In this document: positions 49,434-57,363 of the stretch, piece by piece
Numbering within the stretch: position 1 is the first letter of the stretch
Layout of the letters: each line of letters opens with the position of its first letter
NCBI RefSeq assembly: GCF_032586235.1
Contig: NZ_JAWHTD010000027.1
Location: 1 to 57,542 of the forward strand
Length of the DNA stretch: 57,542 nucleotides
Reading direction: 5' to 3'
From: Aestuariicoccus sp032586235
Lineage (GTDB): Bacteria > Pseudomonadota > Alphaproteobacteria > Rhodobacterales > Rhodobacteraceae
Notes under the pieces: generated by a model
The model's database searches: none
The model's input: the letters and a program-made list of their open reading frames with translations, nothing else
What the model was told of the DNA's origin: nothing
Position numbers and translations under genes: made by a program

Positions 49434-49850
49434 ATGAAAACACCCTGGATCGCGGCGGCGCTGACTGGAGCCATCATGACCGGCTGCACCGCCATGGACG
49501 AAATGCCCCAGCCCGGCGAGGGCCGCGCGCTGTTTCAGGAAAACTGCGCGGTCTGTCATGGCGCAGAGGCCCGGGGCGACGGCCCGATGGCGGATGGGCT
49601 GGACAAAAAACCCGCTGATCTGACGCGGATCGCCGCGCGCAACGGCGGCAGCTTTCCGCGCGCAGAGGTGCTGTCGCTGATCGACGGCTACGCGCGCTCT
49701 GACCTCGAGGGGCCGGGGATGCCTGAATTCGGCGAGCTTCTGAAGGGCGATCTGGTGCCGCTCGACACCGGCGACGGCATCCTGACCCCGACACCGCGCA
49801 AGCTGGTGGCGCTGATGGAATATCTCGAATCCATCCAGACCGGGCAGTAG
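49434..49850 (+). CDS. Cytochrome c lipoprotein (second of tandem pair)
   Basis: 138 residues. Signal MKTPWIAAALTGAIMTGC with lipobox Cys 18; CAVCHGAEARGDGP (C38-x-x-C41-H42) binds haem and GPGMPEFGEL offers the Met ligand. It shares the order of motifs with the upstream gene but differs in length and in the second half (VPLDTGDGILTPTPRKLVALMEYLES). No terminal oxidase or dehydrogenase lies nearby to name its partner. Confidence 0.88.
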   Translation: MKTPWIAAALTGAIMTGCTAMDEMPQPGEGRALFQENCAVCHGAEARGDGPMADGLDKKPADLTRIAARNGGSFPRAEVLSLIDGYARSDLEGPGMPEFGELLKGDLVPLDTGDGILTPTPRKLVALMEYLESIQTGQ

Positions 49851-49855
49851 CGCGT

Positions 49856-50455
49856 TCAGTCGCGCGCCACCGCCTTGCGCACCATGTCCCAGTAGATCGT
49901 CAGCACCTGATCGCGTGACAGCCGCCCGCCCGCGCGATACCAGGTGTTCACGCCGGTCAGCATGGCGATCACGGCCAGCGTGGCGATCTTGGTGTCGGGC
50001 ACGTCGAAGACGCCCGCCTCGCGGCCTTTGCGCAGGATCGTCTCGAGCTCGTCCTCATAGCTGCGCCGCAGCCGCTCGATCACGTCGAAATGGGCCGCAT
50101 CGAGGTTGCGCAGCTCCATATAAGAGATGAACACCGCCTCGGGCCGTTCGAGATGAAAGGCGATGTGGAATTCGACAAAGCCGCGCAGGGCCGCGACCGG
50201 ATCGGCGGGATGCGATTCGGCGGCGCGGGCGGCCAGCAGGTCGTCCATATGGCCCTTGAGCAGGGAAAAGAGCAGCGACTGCTTGTCGGGCGTGTATTTA
50301 TAAAGCGCGCCCGCCTGTACCCCGACCTCTCGCGCGATCTGGCGCATCGACACGGCGGCATAGCCGTGCTGGGCGAAAAGCCGCAGCGCCGCCGCGCGGA
50401 CCCGTGGGCCGGTGATGTCGGAGTGCGAACCTGCGGTACGTGCCATGCCCGCCAT
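49856..50455 (-). CDS. TetR/AcrR family regulator
   Basis: 199 residues. N-terminal HTH (RVRAAALRLFAQHGYAAVSMRQIAREVGVQAGALYKYTPDKQSLL, residues about 18-62) is a clear TetR domain; the rest is the ligand-binding helical bundle. ATG 50455 (or an in-frame ATG at 50446). A perfect palindrome lies 7 bp upstream, so autorepression is likely. The ligand is unknown; related alphaproteobacterial TetR proteins sense acyl-CoAs. Possible targets are itself and the divergent lipoprotein gene. Confidence 0.9.
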   Translation of the reverse strand: MAGMARTAGSHSDITGPRVRAAALRLFAQHGYAAVSMRQIAREVGVQAGALYKYTPDKQSLLFSLLKGHMDDLLAARAAESHPADPVAALRGFVEFHIAFHLERPEAVFISYMELRNLDAAHFDVIERLRRSYEDELETILRKGREAGVFDVPDTKIATLAVIAMLTGVNTWYRAGGRLSRDQVLTIYWDMVRKAVARD

Positions 50456-50462
50456 GGTTATA

Positions 50463-50476
50463 TGAACGGCCGTTCA
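50463..50476. promoter_or_regulatory. Perfect 14-bp palindrome, probable TetR operator
   Basis: TGAACGGCCGTTCA is fully self-complementary. It directly abuts TATAAC (50462-50457), a -10-like hexamer for the TetR gene, and lies 63 bp before the divergent lipoprotein ATG. The hexamer to ATG distance is a single base, so the TetR message may be leaderless. Confidence 0.6.
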
Positions 50477-50539
50477 AATCAAGCCTGCCGCTTGCCCTGT
50501 CCGCCCCGCTGCGGCATGAAAAGGGCGAAAGGATCCGCG

Positions 50540-50818
50540 ATGCTGCGCCGACTCGCCTTGTTTCTCTGTCTCAGCGCCTGCACCCAGTTTCCGGCGCTGG
50601 ACCGGGCCGCGACGCCGGGGATAGAGACCGCGCCGTTTCCGGCGCTTCTGCCGCTCGATGCTTTGCTGGCGGGGACAGAGCCCGTGACCTCGCCTGAAAT
50701 GGTCGCCGGGATCGGAGCGCGCGCCGCGGCGCTGCGCGGGCGGGCGGTGCGCCTGCAGGGGCCGGTTATCGACCGGGCGACACGCGCGCGGATGCGGCGC
50801 GGGGTCGGTCCGGTCTGA
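50540..50818 (+). CDS. Small lipoprotein, unknown function
   Basis: 92 residues. MLRRLALFLCLSACTQFP is a lipoprotein signal with lipobox LSAC (Cys 14). The mature 78 residues are rich in Ala, Pro, Leu and Arg with no recognised domain. ATG 50540 follows AAAGGA; ATG 50516 in frame would lengthen the signal. It shares its upstream region with the TetR gene and is probably regulated by it. Confidence 0.65.
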   Translation: MLRRLALFLCLSACTQFPALDRAATPGIETAPFPALLPLDALLAGTEPVTSPEMVAGIGARAAALRGRAVRLQGPVIDRATRARMRRGVGPV

Positions 50819-50907
50819 ACGCACAAGCAGTCCGTGGGGGTCATTGCACCCCGCGCAGGTTGCGAGTAAGCGGACAGGCGACGATTTACCCGGAACGGAG
50901 CCCCCTC

Positions 50908-52194
50908 ATGTCTGATCCCTTGCGCCTCGGAATTGCCGGATTGGGGACCGTCGGCGCAGGCGTGCTGCGCATCGTGCGGCAGAAGACGGCGCTGATGCGG
51001 GCGCGCACGGGCCGCGAGATCGTGATCTCGGCGGTATCGGCGCGCGACCGCAACCGCGACCGCGGCGTGCCGATCGGCGATTACGCCTGGGAGGACGACG
51101 CCGTGGCGCTGGCCAAGCGCGACGACGTGGACATCTTCGTCGAGCTGATCGGCGGAGAGAACGGCCCCGCCAAGGCCGCGACCGAGGCCGCGCTGAACGC
51201 CGGCAAGGACGTGGTGACCGCCAACAAGGCGCTGCTGGCGCATCATGGCCAGGCGCTGGCGGAGCTGGCCGAGGCCAAGGGCGCGGTGCTGCGCTTCGAG
51301 GCGGCGGTGGCGGGGGGCATACCGGTCATCAAGACGCTGACCGAGGCGCTGGCGGGCAACGACATCACCCGGGTGATGGGCGTGATGAACGGCACCTGCA
51401 ATTATATCCTGACGCGGATGGAGGATGCGGGCCTGAGCTATGAGGAGGCCTTTGCCGAGGCCGACGGGCTGGGCTATCTCGAGGCGGATCCGAACCTGGA
51501 CGTGGGCGGCATCGACGCCGGGCACAAGCTGTCGATCCTCGCGGCCATCGCCTTTGGCACCCAGGTGAATTTCGACGCGGTCGAGCTGGAGGGCATCGGG
51601 CGCGTCACCATCGAGGACATCCGCCAGGCCGCCGACATGGGCTATCGCATCAAGCTTTTGGGCGTCAGCCGGATGACGGGCCGGGGGCTGGAACAATCCA
51701 TGGCGCCGTGCCTGGTGCCCGAGACCAGCCCGCTGGGCCAGCTGCAGGGCGGCACCAACATGGTGGTGATCGACGGCGATCAGGTGGGGCAGATCGTGCT
51801 GCGCGGCGCCGGCGCGGGGGCCGGCCCGACCGCGAGCGCGGTGATGGGCGACATTCTGGATATCGCGCGGGGCACCCGTGTGGCGACCTTCGGCCAGCCC
51901 GCGACCAGCCTGCGCGCCGCCAAGCCCGCGCGCGCCGCGACGCCGGTGCCCTATTACCTGCGCATGGCCCTGCTGGACAAGCCGGGGGCGCTGGCCAAGG
52001 TGGCGACGGCGCTGGGCGATGCGGGGATCTCGATCAACCGGATGCGGCAGTACGACCATGTGACCGACACCGCGCCGGTGCTGATCGTGACCCACAAGAC
52101 GACGCAGGAAAGCCTGGACGCCGCGCTGGCGGCAATGGGCAAGACCGGCGTGGTCGACGGCGAACCTGTGGCGCTGCGCATCGAAGAAGTCTGA
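50908..52194 (+). CDS. hom: Homoserine dehydrogenase
   Basis: 428 residues: NAD(P) domain (LGIAGLGTVGAGV, about 6-18), catalytic domain (VMGVMNGTCNYILTRM and DAGHKLSILAAIAF, the substrate region), and a C-terminal ACT domain (about 350-428, MALLDKPGALAKVATALGDAGISINRM) for threonine feedback. It reduces aspartate semialdehyde to homoserine for Thr and Met. ATG 50908 has CGGAACGGAG upstream. Confidence 0.96.
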   Translation: MSDPLRLGIAGLGTVGAGVLRIVRQKTALMRARTGREIVISAVSARDRNRDRGVPIGDYAWEDDAVALAKRDDVDIFVELIGGENGPAKAATEAALNAGKDVVTANKALLAHHGQALAELAEAKGAVLRFEAAVAGGIPVIKTLTEALAGNDITRVMGVMNGTCNYILTRMEDAGLSYEEAFAEADGLGYLEADPNLDVGGIDAGHKLSILAAIAFGTQVNFDAVELEGIGRVTIEDIRQAADMGYRIKLLGVSRMTGRGLEQSMAPCLVPETSPLGQLQGGTNMVVIDGDQVGQIVLRGAGAGAGPTASAVMGDILDIARGTRVATFGQPATSLRAAKPARAATPVPYYLRMALLDKPGALAKVATALGDAGISINRMRQYDHVTDTAPVLIVTHKTTQESLDAALAAMGKTGVVDGEPVALRIEEV

Positions 52195-52251
52195 GCGCGT
52201 CCTCGCGTTCTCGCCCGATTGCCCCACCGCTCCGCGACAATCGCGCTATCG

Positions 52252-52266
52252 TTAGGTTTTCGTTAA
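52252..52266 (+). promoter_or_regulatory. CtrA-like box upstream of the RTX gene
   Basis: TTAG-N7-TTAA (52252-52255, 52263-52266), one mismatch to the CtrA consensus TTAA-N7-TTAA, 130 bp before the RTX start. CtrA controls many surface and motility genes in Rhodobacteraceae, but such a short degenerate box is weak evidence. The rest of the 52195-52395 gap shows no gene. Confidence 0.3.
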
Positions 52267-52395
52267 CCAAACCGGCGCCCGCGCCCGAATGAAACCGCAT
52301 TCGCTGCGTAATGCGAGCACAGTTGCACGGCCTTTTGACTCTACGTCCCGCCGAAGTGCGGGATTTGTCGTGATGTGTCAGAAAGGCCCGTAGTC

Positions 52396-54153
52396 ATGCC
52401 ACCCAACCTGCGCCTATTCCACTCTGCCAACGGCAATGGCCATGACATCGACGATATGGTCGATTTCGGTGCAGAGTTTCTCCGGACGCTGATCGTGACG
52501 GGCAAGGGCGACGACACGGTCATCGGCGGCGCGGCGCGCGACAAGATCCAGACCGGCAAGGATGACGACGAGGCCTGGGGCGGGGACGGCAACGATCTGA
52601 TCCGTGGCGGCAAGGGGCTCGACTTTCTGAACGGCGAGGCTGGGCGCGACCGTATCTGGGGCGGCCAGGGGGCCGACACGATCGACGGCGGCGCGGGCAA
52701 CGACACCATCCTGGGCGGCCTCGGGCACGACCTGCTGACAGGCGGCGGCGGGCACGACCGGATTTTCGCGGGCAAGGGCAACGACGTGATCGCGGGCGGC
52801 ACGGGCGACGACACGATCCGCGGCGGCGCGGGCGACGATACGGTGGTGTTCGAAGGCTCGGTCTTCGATTTCGACATCACCGCCGCAGGTGGCGGCTGGA
52901 CCTTTGTCGAGGACCTTTCCGGCACGGGCGGGCGCGACAAGCTGCGCGGCGTCGAGGTACTGCAATTCGACGACGCCACGGTGACGCTCTCTGGCGGCAA
53001 CGCGCCGCTGGTTCTGGCCGAGCCGGTCACGGCGCTGGCGGGCGAGGTGACGGTCTTCGACATCCGCGCCTTCGACTTCGACGGCGACGCGATGTCGCTC
53101 GATGCTTTGTCGGTCAGCGGTCCGGGCAGCGTCAGCGCCGGAGCGGCTGTCTTGGACGCGACGGGCGGGACGGTGTTCCAGCTCTCCTTCGACACTGAGG
53201 GCGGCTACCGGTCGCTGGGTGTGGGGGCCGATGCGGTCGAGACGGTGACCGTCACCGTGCGCGACGACGGCGGGTCGGAAACCCAGGTGCAGTTGGCGCT
53301 GACGGTGATGGGCGTGAACGACGCGCCGGTGATCGACGCGGTCACCGGGCTTGGCGACGTCTTGAACCCTGACGCCCAGACCACCGCCAGCGGCAGCGTG
53401 CTGGCCAGCGACCCCGACACCGGCGATACGCTGAGCTATGCCGTCGAGGGCGGCGGGAACGGCGACTTCGGCACGCTGAGCGTCGGTGCGGGCGGGGCGT
53501 GGAGCTATACGCTCGACCCCGGGGCGGATATTCCGCTGGACGGGGGCGAGGACACATTTGTCTTTGTGGTCAGCGACCAGCACGGCGCGCGCGACACCCA
53601 ATCGGTGAGCTTCGACGTGACCGCGCCCGCGCCGGAACCAGAGCCCGAACCGGAGCCCGCGCCCGAACCCGTGCCCGAACCCGCGCTTGTGCCGGAGGCG
53701 ACGCTGCTGACCTTCGAGGATCTGTCGGACGACACGACGCACCGGTTCGCCGTGCCCGAAGGCTACGGCGGGCTGGACTGGTCGGAATGGGCGCTGATCA
53801 TGGAAACCGACGAACACACCGGCACCGGAACAGGCTATGTCACCGGGGCGGTGTCGGGCGACAATATCGTCTACAACAGCTACAGCCGCGATCTGACCAT
53901 TTCCCGCGATACGCCGTTCGACCTGGAATCGGCCAGCGTGACGGCGGCGGTGCGCGACGGGCTGGTGCTGACGGTCACGGGCTTTCTGGACGGTGCCGAA
54001 ACCGGTGCGATCGACATCGCGCTGTCGCGAAGCACGCCGACCCCGGTGGAGTTCGACGATGCGATCTTCGACGCGGTCGATGCGGTGACCTTTTCGACCA
54101 ATTTCAACTCGCTCGGCCAGTTCGCGATGGACGACCTGCTGTATATCGGCTGA
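52396..54153 (+). CDS. RTX calcium-binding repeat protein
   Basis: 585 residues, acidic, without signal peptide. Nonapeptide GGxGxDxLx-type repeats fill about residues 35-150 (for example GGAGNDTILGG, GGTGDDTIRGGAGDDT). A beta-rich region follows, a VCBS/cadherin-like segment with VNDAPVI (about 300-410), a Pro-Glu linker (about 412-436) and a unique C-terminal beta domain. Probably exported by a type I system, yet the repeats are N-terminal, whereas most type I substrates have them near the C-terminal signal. GTG 52375 is an alternative start. It sits between hom and glpX, which are adjacent in many relatives (from memory). Confidence 0.82.
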   Translation: MPPNLRLFHSANGNGHDIDDMVDFGAEFLRTLIVTGKGDDTVIGGAARDKIQTGKDDDEAWGGDGNDLIRGGKGLDFLNGEAGRDRIWGGQGADTIDGGAGNDTILGGLGHDLLTGGGGHDRIFAGKGNDVIAGGTGDDTIRGGAGDDTVVFEGSVFDFDITAAGGGWTFVEDLSGTGGRDKLRGVEVLQFDDATVTLSGGNAPLVLAEPVTALAGEVTVFDIRAFDFDGDAMSLDALSVSGPGSVSAGAAVLDATGGTVFQLSFDTEGGYRSLGVGADAVETVTVTVRDDGGSETQVQLALTVMGVNDAPVIDAVTGLGDVLNPDAQTTASGSVLASDPDTGDTLSYAVEGGGNGDFGTLSVGAGGAWSYTLDPGADIPLDGGEDTFVFVVSDQHGARDTQSVSFDVTAPAPEPEPEPEPAPEPVPEPALVPEATLLTFEDLSDDTTHRFAVPEGYGGLDWSEWALIMETDEHTGTGTGYVTGAVSGDNIVYNSYSRDLTISRDTPFDLESASVTAAVRDGLVLTVTGFLDGAETGAIDIALSRSTPTPVEFDDAIFDAVDAVTFSTNFNSLGQFAMDDLLYIG

Positions 54154-54352
54154 CAGCGGCACGCCGGGGACGTCATAGGCACAGGCGGCCGCGCGCCACC
54201 GTTTGATGTGCCTGCGCGCTGTGCCGGGCTCAAAATCGCCCCACGCCGCGCGGGAAACGCCCTATTCGGCGCTTTCGAGGCCCTGTGCCCTTGTGAACCG
54301 GGGGGGCGCTGGGATACATCGCTGGAAAGGACTTGCATGAGGGACGTGGATT

Positions 54353-55312
54353 ATGGCCGTCGATTTCAATGACCGGATGCTTTCGCTGGGGCTGGCGCGG
54401 GTCGCCGAACAGGCGGCCATCGCCTCGGCCAACCTGATCGGGCGCGGCGACGAGAAGGCCGCCGACCAGGCCGCCGTCAACGCGATGCGCGAACAGCTCA
54501 ACAAGCTGGACATCAAGGGTGTCGTCGTCATCGGCGAGGGCGAGCGGGACGAGGCCCCGATGCTTTATATCGGCGAAGAGGTCGGCAGCGGCGAAGGCCC
54601 CGGCGTGGACATCGCGCTCGACCCGCTGGAGGGCACGACGCTGACCGCCAAGGACATGCCCAACGCGCTGACGGTGATCGCCATGGGCCCGCGCGGGTCG
54701 ATGCTGCACGCGCCGGACGTCTATATGGACAAGCTGGCCATCGGGCCGGGCTACCCGGAAGGCGTGGTGACGCTGGACATGGCGCCCGCGGAACGGGTGT
54801 CGGCGCTGGCCACGGCGCGCGGCTGCGCGCCGTCGGACATCACGGTCTGCATTCTGGAACGTCCGCGTCACGAGGCCATGATCGCCGAAGTGCGCGAGAC
54901 CGGCGCGGCGATCCGCCTGATCACCGACGGCGACGTGGCCGGCGTGATGCATTGCGCCGAACCGGATGTGACCGGCATCGACATGTACATGGGCGAGGGT
55001 GGCGCGCCCGAGGGCGTGCTGGCCGCTGCCGCGCTGAAATGCATGGGCGGGCAGATCCAGGGCCGGCTTTTGTTCCGCAACGACGACGAGCGCGGTCGGG
55101 CGGCCAAGGCGGGGATCACCGATCTGGACCGGGTCTACACCCGCGACGACATGGTGACCGAGGATGTGATCTTTGCCGCTACCGGCGTGACCAGCGGGTC
55201 GCTGTTGCCGGGGATCAAGCGCGAGGTCGGTTATCTGACCACGGAAACCATCCTGATGCGGTCGAAGACCGGGTCGGTGCGGCGGATGACCTACCGCAAC
55301 CCGGTCCGGTGA
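54353..55312 (+). CDS. glpX: Class II fructose-1,6-bisphosphatase
   Basis: 319 residues. GEGERDEAPMLYIGEEVG and DPLEGTTLTAKDMPNALTV carry the metal and phosphate sites of GlpX-type phosphatases; ATGVTSGSLLPG near 275 is also conserved. It runs gluconeogenesis (fructose-1,6-bisphosphate to fructose-6-phosphate). ATG 54353 follows GAGGGACGTGG. The 200 bp before it hold no other gene. A dispersed repeat and recJ follow. Confidence 0.95.
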   Translation: MAVDFNDRMLSLGLARVAEQAAIASANLIGRGDEKAADQAAVNAMREQLNKLDIKGVVVIGEGERDEAPMLYIGEEVGSGEGPGVDIALDPLEGTTLTAKDMPNALTVIAMGPRGSMLHAPDVYMDKLAIGPGYPEGVVTLDMAPAERVSALATARGCAPSDITVCILERPRHEAMIAEVRETGAAIRLITDGDVAGVMHCAEPDVTGIDMYMGEGGAPEGVLAAAALKCMGGQIQGRLLFRNDDERGRAAKAGITDLDRVYTRDDMVTEDVIFAATGVTSGSLLPGIKREVGYLTTETILMRSKTGSVRRMTYRNPVR

Positions 55313-55341
55313 ACCGCGGATTTTTGGCAAAGGGTGCAGGT

Positions 55342-55401
55342 GGGGGCGCTGCCCCCGTCGCCCAAGGGCGACTCCCCCGGAGTATTTTTGCCAAGAAGAA
55401 G
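55342..55401 (+). repeat. Dispersed double-hairpin element, copy 4
   Basis: GGGGGCGCTGCCCCC (55342-55356), second hairpin GTCGCCC-AA-GGGCGAC, then TCCCCCGGAGTATTTTTGCC and AAGAAGAAG up to 55401. The hairpins and T-tract stand where a glpX terminator would be, and the purine tail runs into the recJ ribosome binding site (GAGGGCAGGG). Confidence 0.75.
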
Positions 55402-55411
55402 AGGGCAGGGT

Positions 55412-57175
55412 TTGGCCTTTCTGGGTGTTGAACAGAGCCTGACCGGGCGGCGCTGGGTCGGACCCGACACCGAGGTTGCCCGGCACGCCGAGGCGATGGC
55501 GCAACAGACCGGGCTGGCAGGGGCGGTCTGCCAGACATTGGCGCGGCTGGGCGTGCCGGTGGCCGAGGCGCGGGGCTATCTGGAGCCGAAGCTTCGCGAT
55601 CTATTGCCCGACCCGCGTGATCTGAAGGACATGGAGGCGGCGGCGGCGCGTGTGCTGGCGGCTGTGGCCGGGCGGCAAAGGATCGCGGTCTTTGCGGATT
55701 ACGACGTCGACGGCGGGGCCTCGGCGGCGCTGCTGCTGGACTGGCTGGGTCAGCAGGGTATCCGCGCGACGCTGTATGTGCCGGACCGGATCGACGAGGG
55801 CTACGGCCCCAACGAGCCCGCCATGCGCGAGCTGGCCCGGCAGCACGACCTGATCGTCTGTGTCGATTGCGGAACGCTGTCGCACGGGCCCATCGCCGCC
55901 GCCGAGGGGGCGGATGTTGTCGTGCTGGACCACCACCTGGGCGGCGAGACGCTGCCCGACGCATGGGCCGTGGTGAACCCCAACCGGCAGGATGAGGACG
56001 GCGCGCTGGGCCATCTCTGCGCCGCCGCCGTGGTGTTCCTGATGCTGGTCGAGGCCAACCGTCAGATGCGCGCGGCCGGGCAGGCGGGCCCCGATCTGAT
56101 TGCGATGCTCGATCTGGTGGCGCTGGCGACCGTGGCCGATGTGGCCCCGCTGCGTGGGGTCAACCGCGCGCTGGTGCGCCAGGGGCTGCAGGTCATGGCG
56201 CGCCGCGATCGTCCAGGTCTGGTGGCGCTGGCCGATGTGGCCCGGCTGGAACGCGCGCCCGCCGCGTATCACCTTGGGTTCGTGATGGGCCCGAGGGTGA
56301 ACGCGGGCGGGCGGATCGGGAAGGCCGACCTGGGCGCGCGGCTTTTGGCGAGCAGCGATCCGCACGAGGCGCAGGCCATGGCCGAGCGGCTCGACCAGCT
56401 CAACACCGAGCGTCGCGAGATCGAGGAGGCGGTGCGCGCCGCCGCCCTCGCCCAGGCCGAGGAACGCGGGCTGGACGCGCCGCTGGTCTGGGCCGCCGGA
56501 GAGGGCTGGCATCCGGGTGTCGTGGGCATCGTCGCCTCGCGCCTGAAGGAACTGACCAACCGCCCGGCGGTGGTGATCGGGCTCGACGGGGCCGAGGGCA
56601 AGGGTTCGGGCCGGTCGGTCGCCGGGGTCGATCTGGGGGCGTCGGTGCAAAGGCTGGCCGCCGAGGGGCTGCTGATCAAGGGCGGCGGCCACCGCATGGC
56701 CGCCGGTCTGAGCGTGACCCGCGATCGCCTGGAAGCCGCGATGGCCCGGCTGACCGAGTTGCTGGCCAGGCAGGGCGCGGGGCAGGGCGGCGCGGCGGAT
56801 CTGCGCCTCGACGGGCTGCTGATGCCGGGGGCCGCCAGCGTCGAGCTGGTGGAGCAGCTGGAAGAGGCCGGGCCCTTCGGCGCGGGGGCGGCCGCACCGC
56901 GCTTCGTGATGCCGGACGTGCAGATCGGCTTTGCCAAACAGGTCGGCAGCGGCCACCTGAAGCTGCGCTTCGGCGACGGGCTGGGCGCGCAGCTCGACGC
57001 GATCTGCTTTGGCGCCTACGACGGTCCGCTGGGCCTGGCGCTGGAACGCCATGGCGGCCAGCGATTCCATCTGGCCGGAAAGCTCGACATCAACGAATGG
57101 GGTGGCCGCCGGAGCGTTCAGCTGCGACTGGACGACGCCGCCCCGGCCACCGACGAGAGCCGATCAACCGACTGA
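55412..57175 (+). CDS. recJ: Single-stranded-DNA-specific exonuclease RecJ
   Basis: 587 residues. DHH phosphoesterase motifs FADYDVDGGASAALL (DxD), CVDCGT and VLDHH, then DHHA1 with GGGHRMAAGLSV near 485-496 and an OB-like end. It degrades 5' ends of single-stranded DNA in repair and recombination. TTG 55412 is chosen because AFLGVEQSLTGRRWVGPD is the usual family start and GAGGGCAGGG lies just before it; the longer reading from 55334 would run through the repeat. Confidence 0.94.
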   Translation: MAFLGVEQSLTGRRWVGPDTEVARHAEAMAQQTGLAGAVCQTLARLGVPVAEARGYLEPKLRDLLPDPRDLKDMEAAAARVLAAVAGRQRIAVFADYDVDGGASAALLLDWLGQQGIRATLYVPDRIDEGYGPNEPAMRELARQHDLIVCVDCGTLSHGPIAAAEGADVVVLDHHLGGETLPDAWAVVNPNRQDEDGALGHLCAAAVVFLMLVEANRQMRAAGQAGPDLIAMLDLVALATVADVAPLRGVNRALVRQGLQVMARRDRPGLVALADVARLERAPAAYHLGFVMGPRVNAGGRIGKADLGARLLASSDPHEAQAMAERLDQLNTERREIEEAVRAAALAQAEERGLDAPLVWAAGEGWHPGVVGIVASRLKELTNRPAVVIGLDGAEGKGSGRSVAGVDLGASVQRLAAEGLLIKGGGHRMAAGLSVTRDRLEAAMARLTELLARQGAGQGGAADLRLDGLLMPGAASVELVEQLEEAGPFGAGAAAPRFVMPDVQIGFAKQVGSGHLKLRFGDGLGAQLDAICFGAYDGPLGLALERHGGQRFHLAGKLDINEWGGRRSVQLRLDDAAPATDESRSTD

Positions 57176-57288
57176 CATTGTTCGAGTTTTCAGAGGCGTT
57201 CGGGTCCGGCGGCCAAAGCCGCGAAATTCCGAAATTTCCGCTTGCAAGGGCCGGACAGTTTGCCTAGTAACGCGTCACGCCAAGGTAT

Positions 57289-57363
57289 GGCCCGTTCGTC
57301 TATCGGTTAGGACGCCAGGTTTTCAACCTGGAAAGAGGGGTTCGATTCCCCTACGGGCTGCCA
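57289..57363 (+). tRNA. tRNA-Glu (anticodon TTC)
   Basis: 75-nt cloverleaf: acceptor GGCCCGT/ACGGGCT (first pair G-U), D arm, anticodon stem CCAGG/CCTGG around TTTTCAA with anticodon TTC, T arm GGGGTTCGATTCCCC, discriminator G and encoded CCA (57361-57363). Follows recJ after about 110 bp of its own upstream region. Confidence 0.97.
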
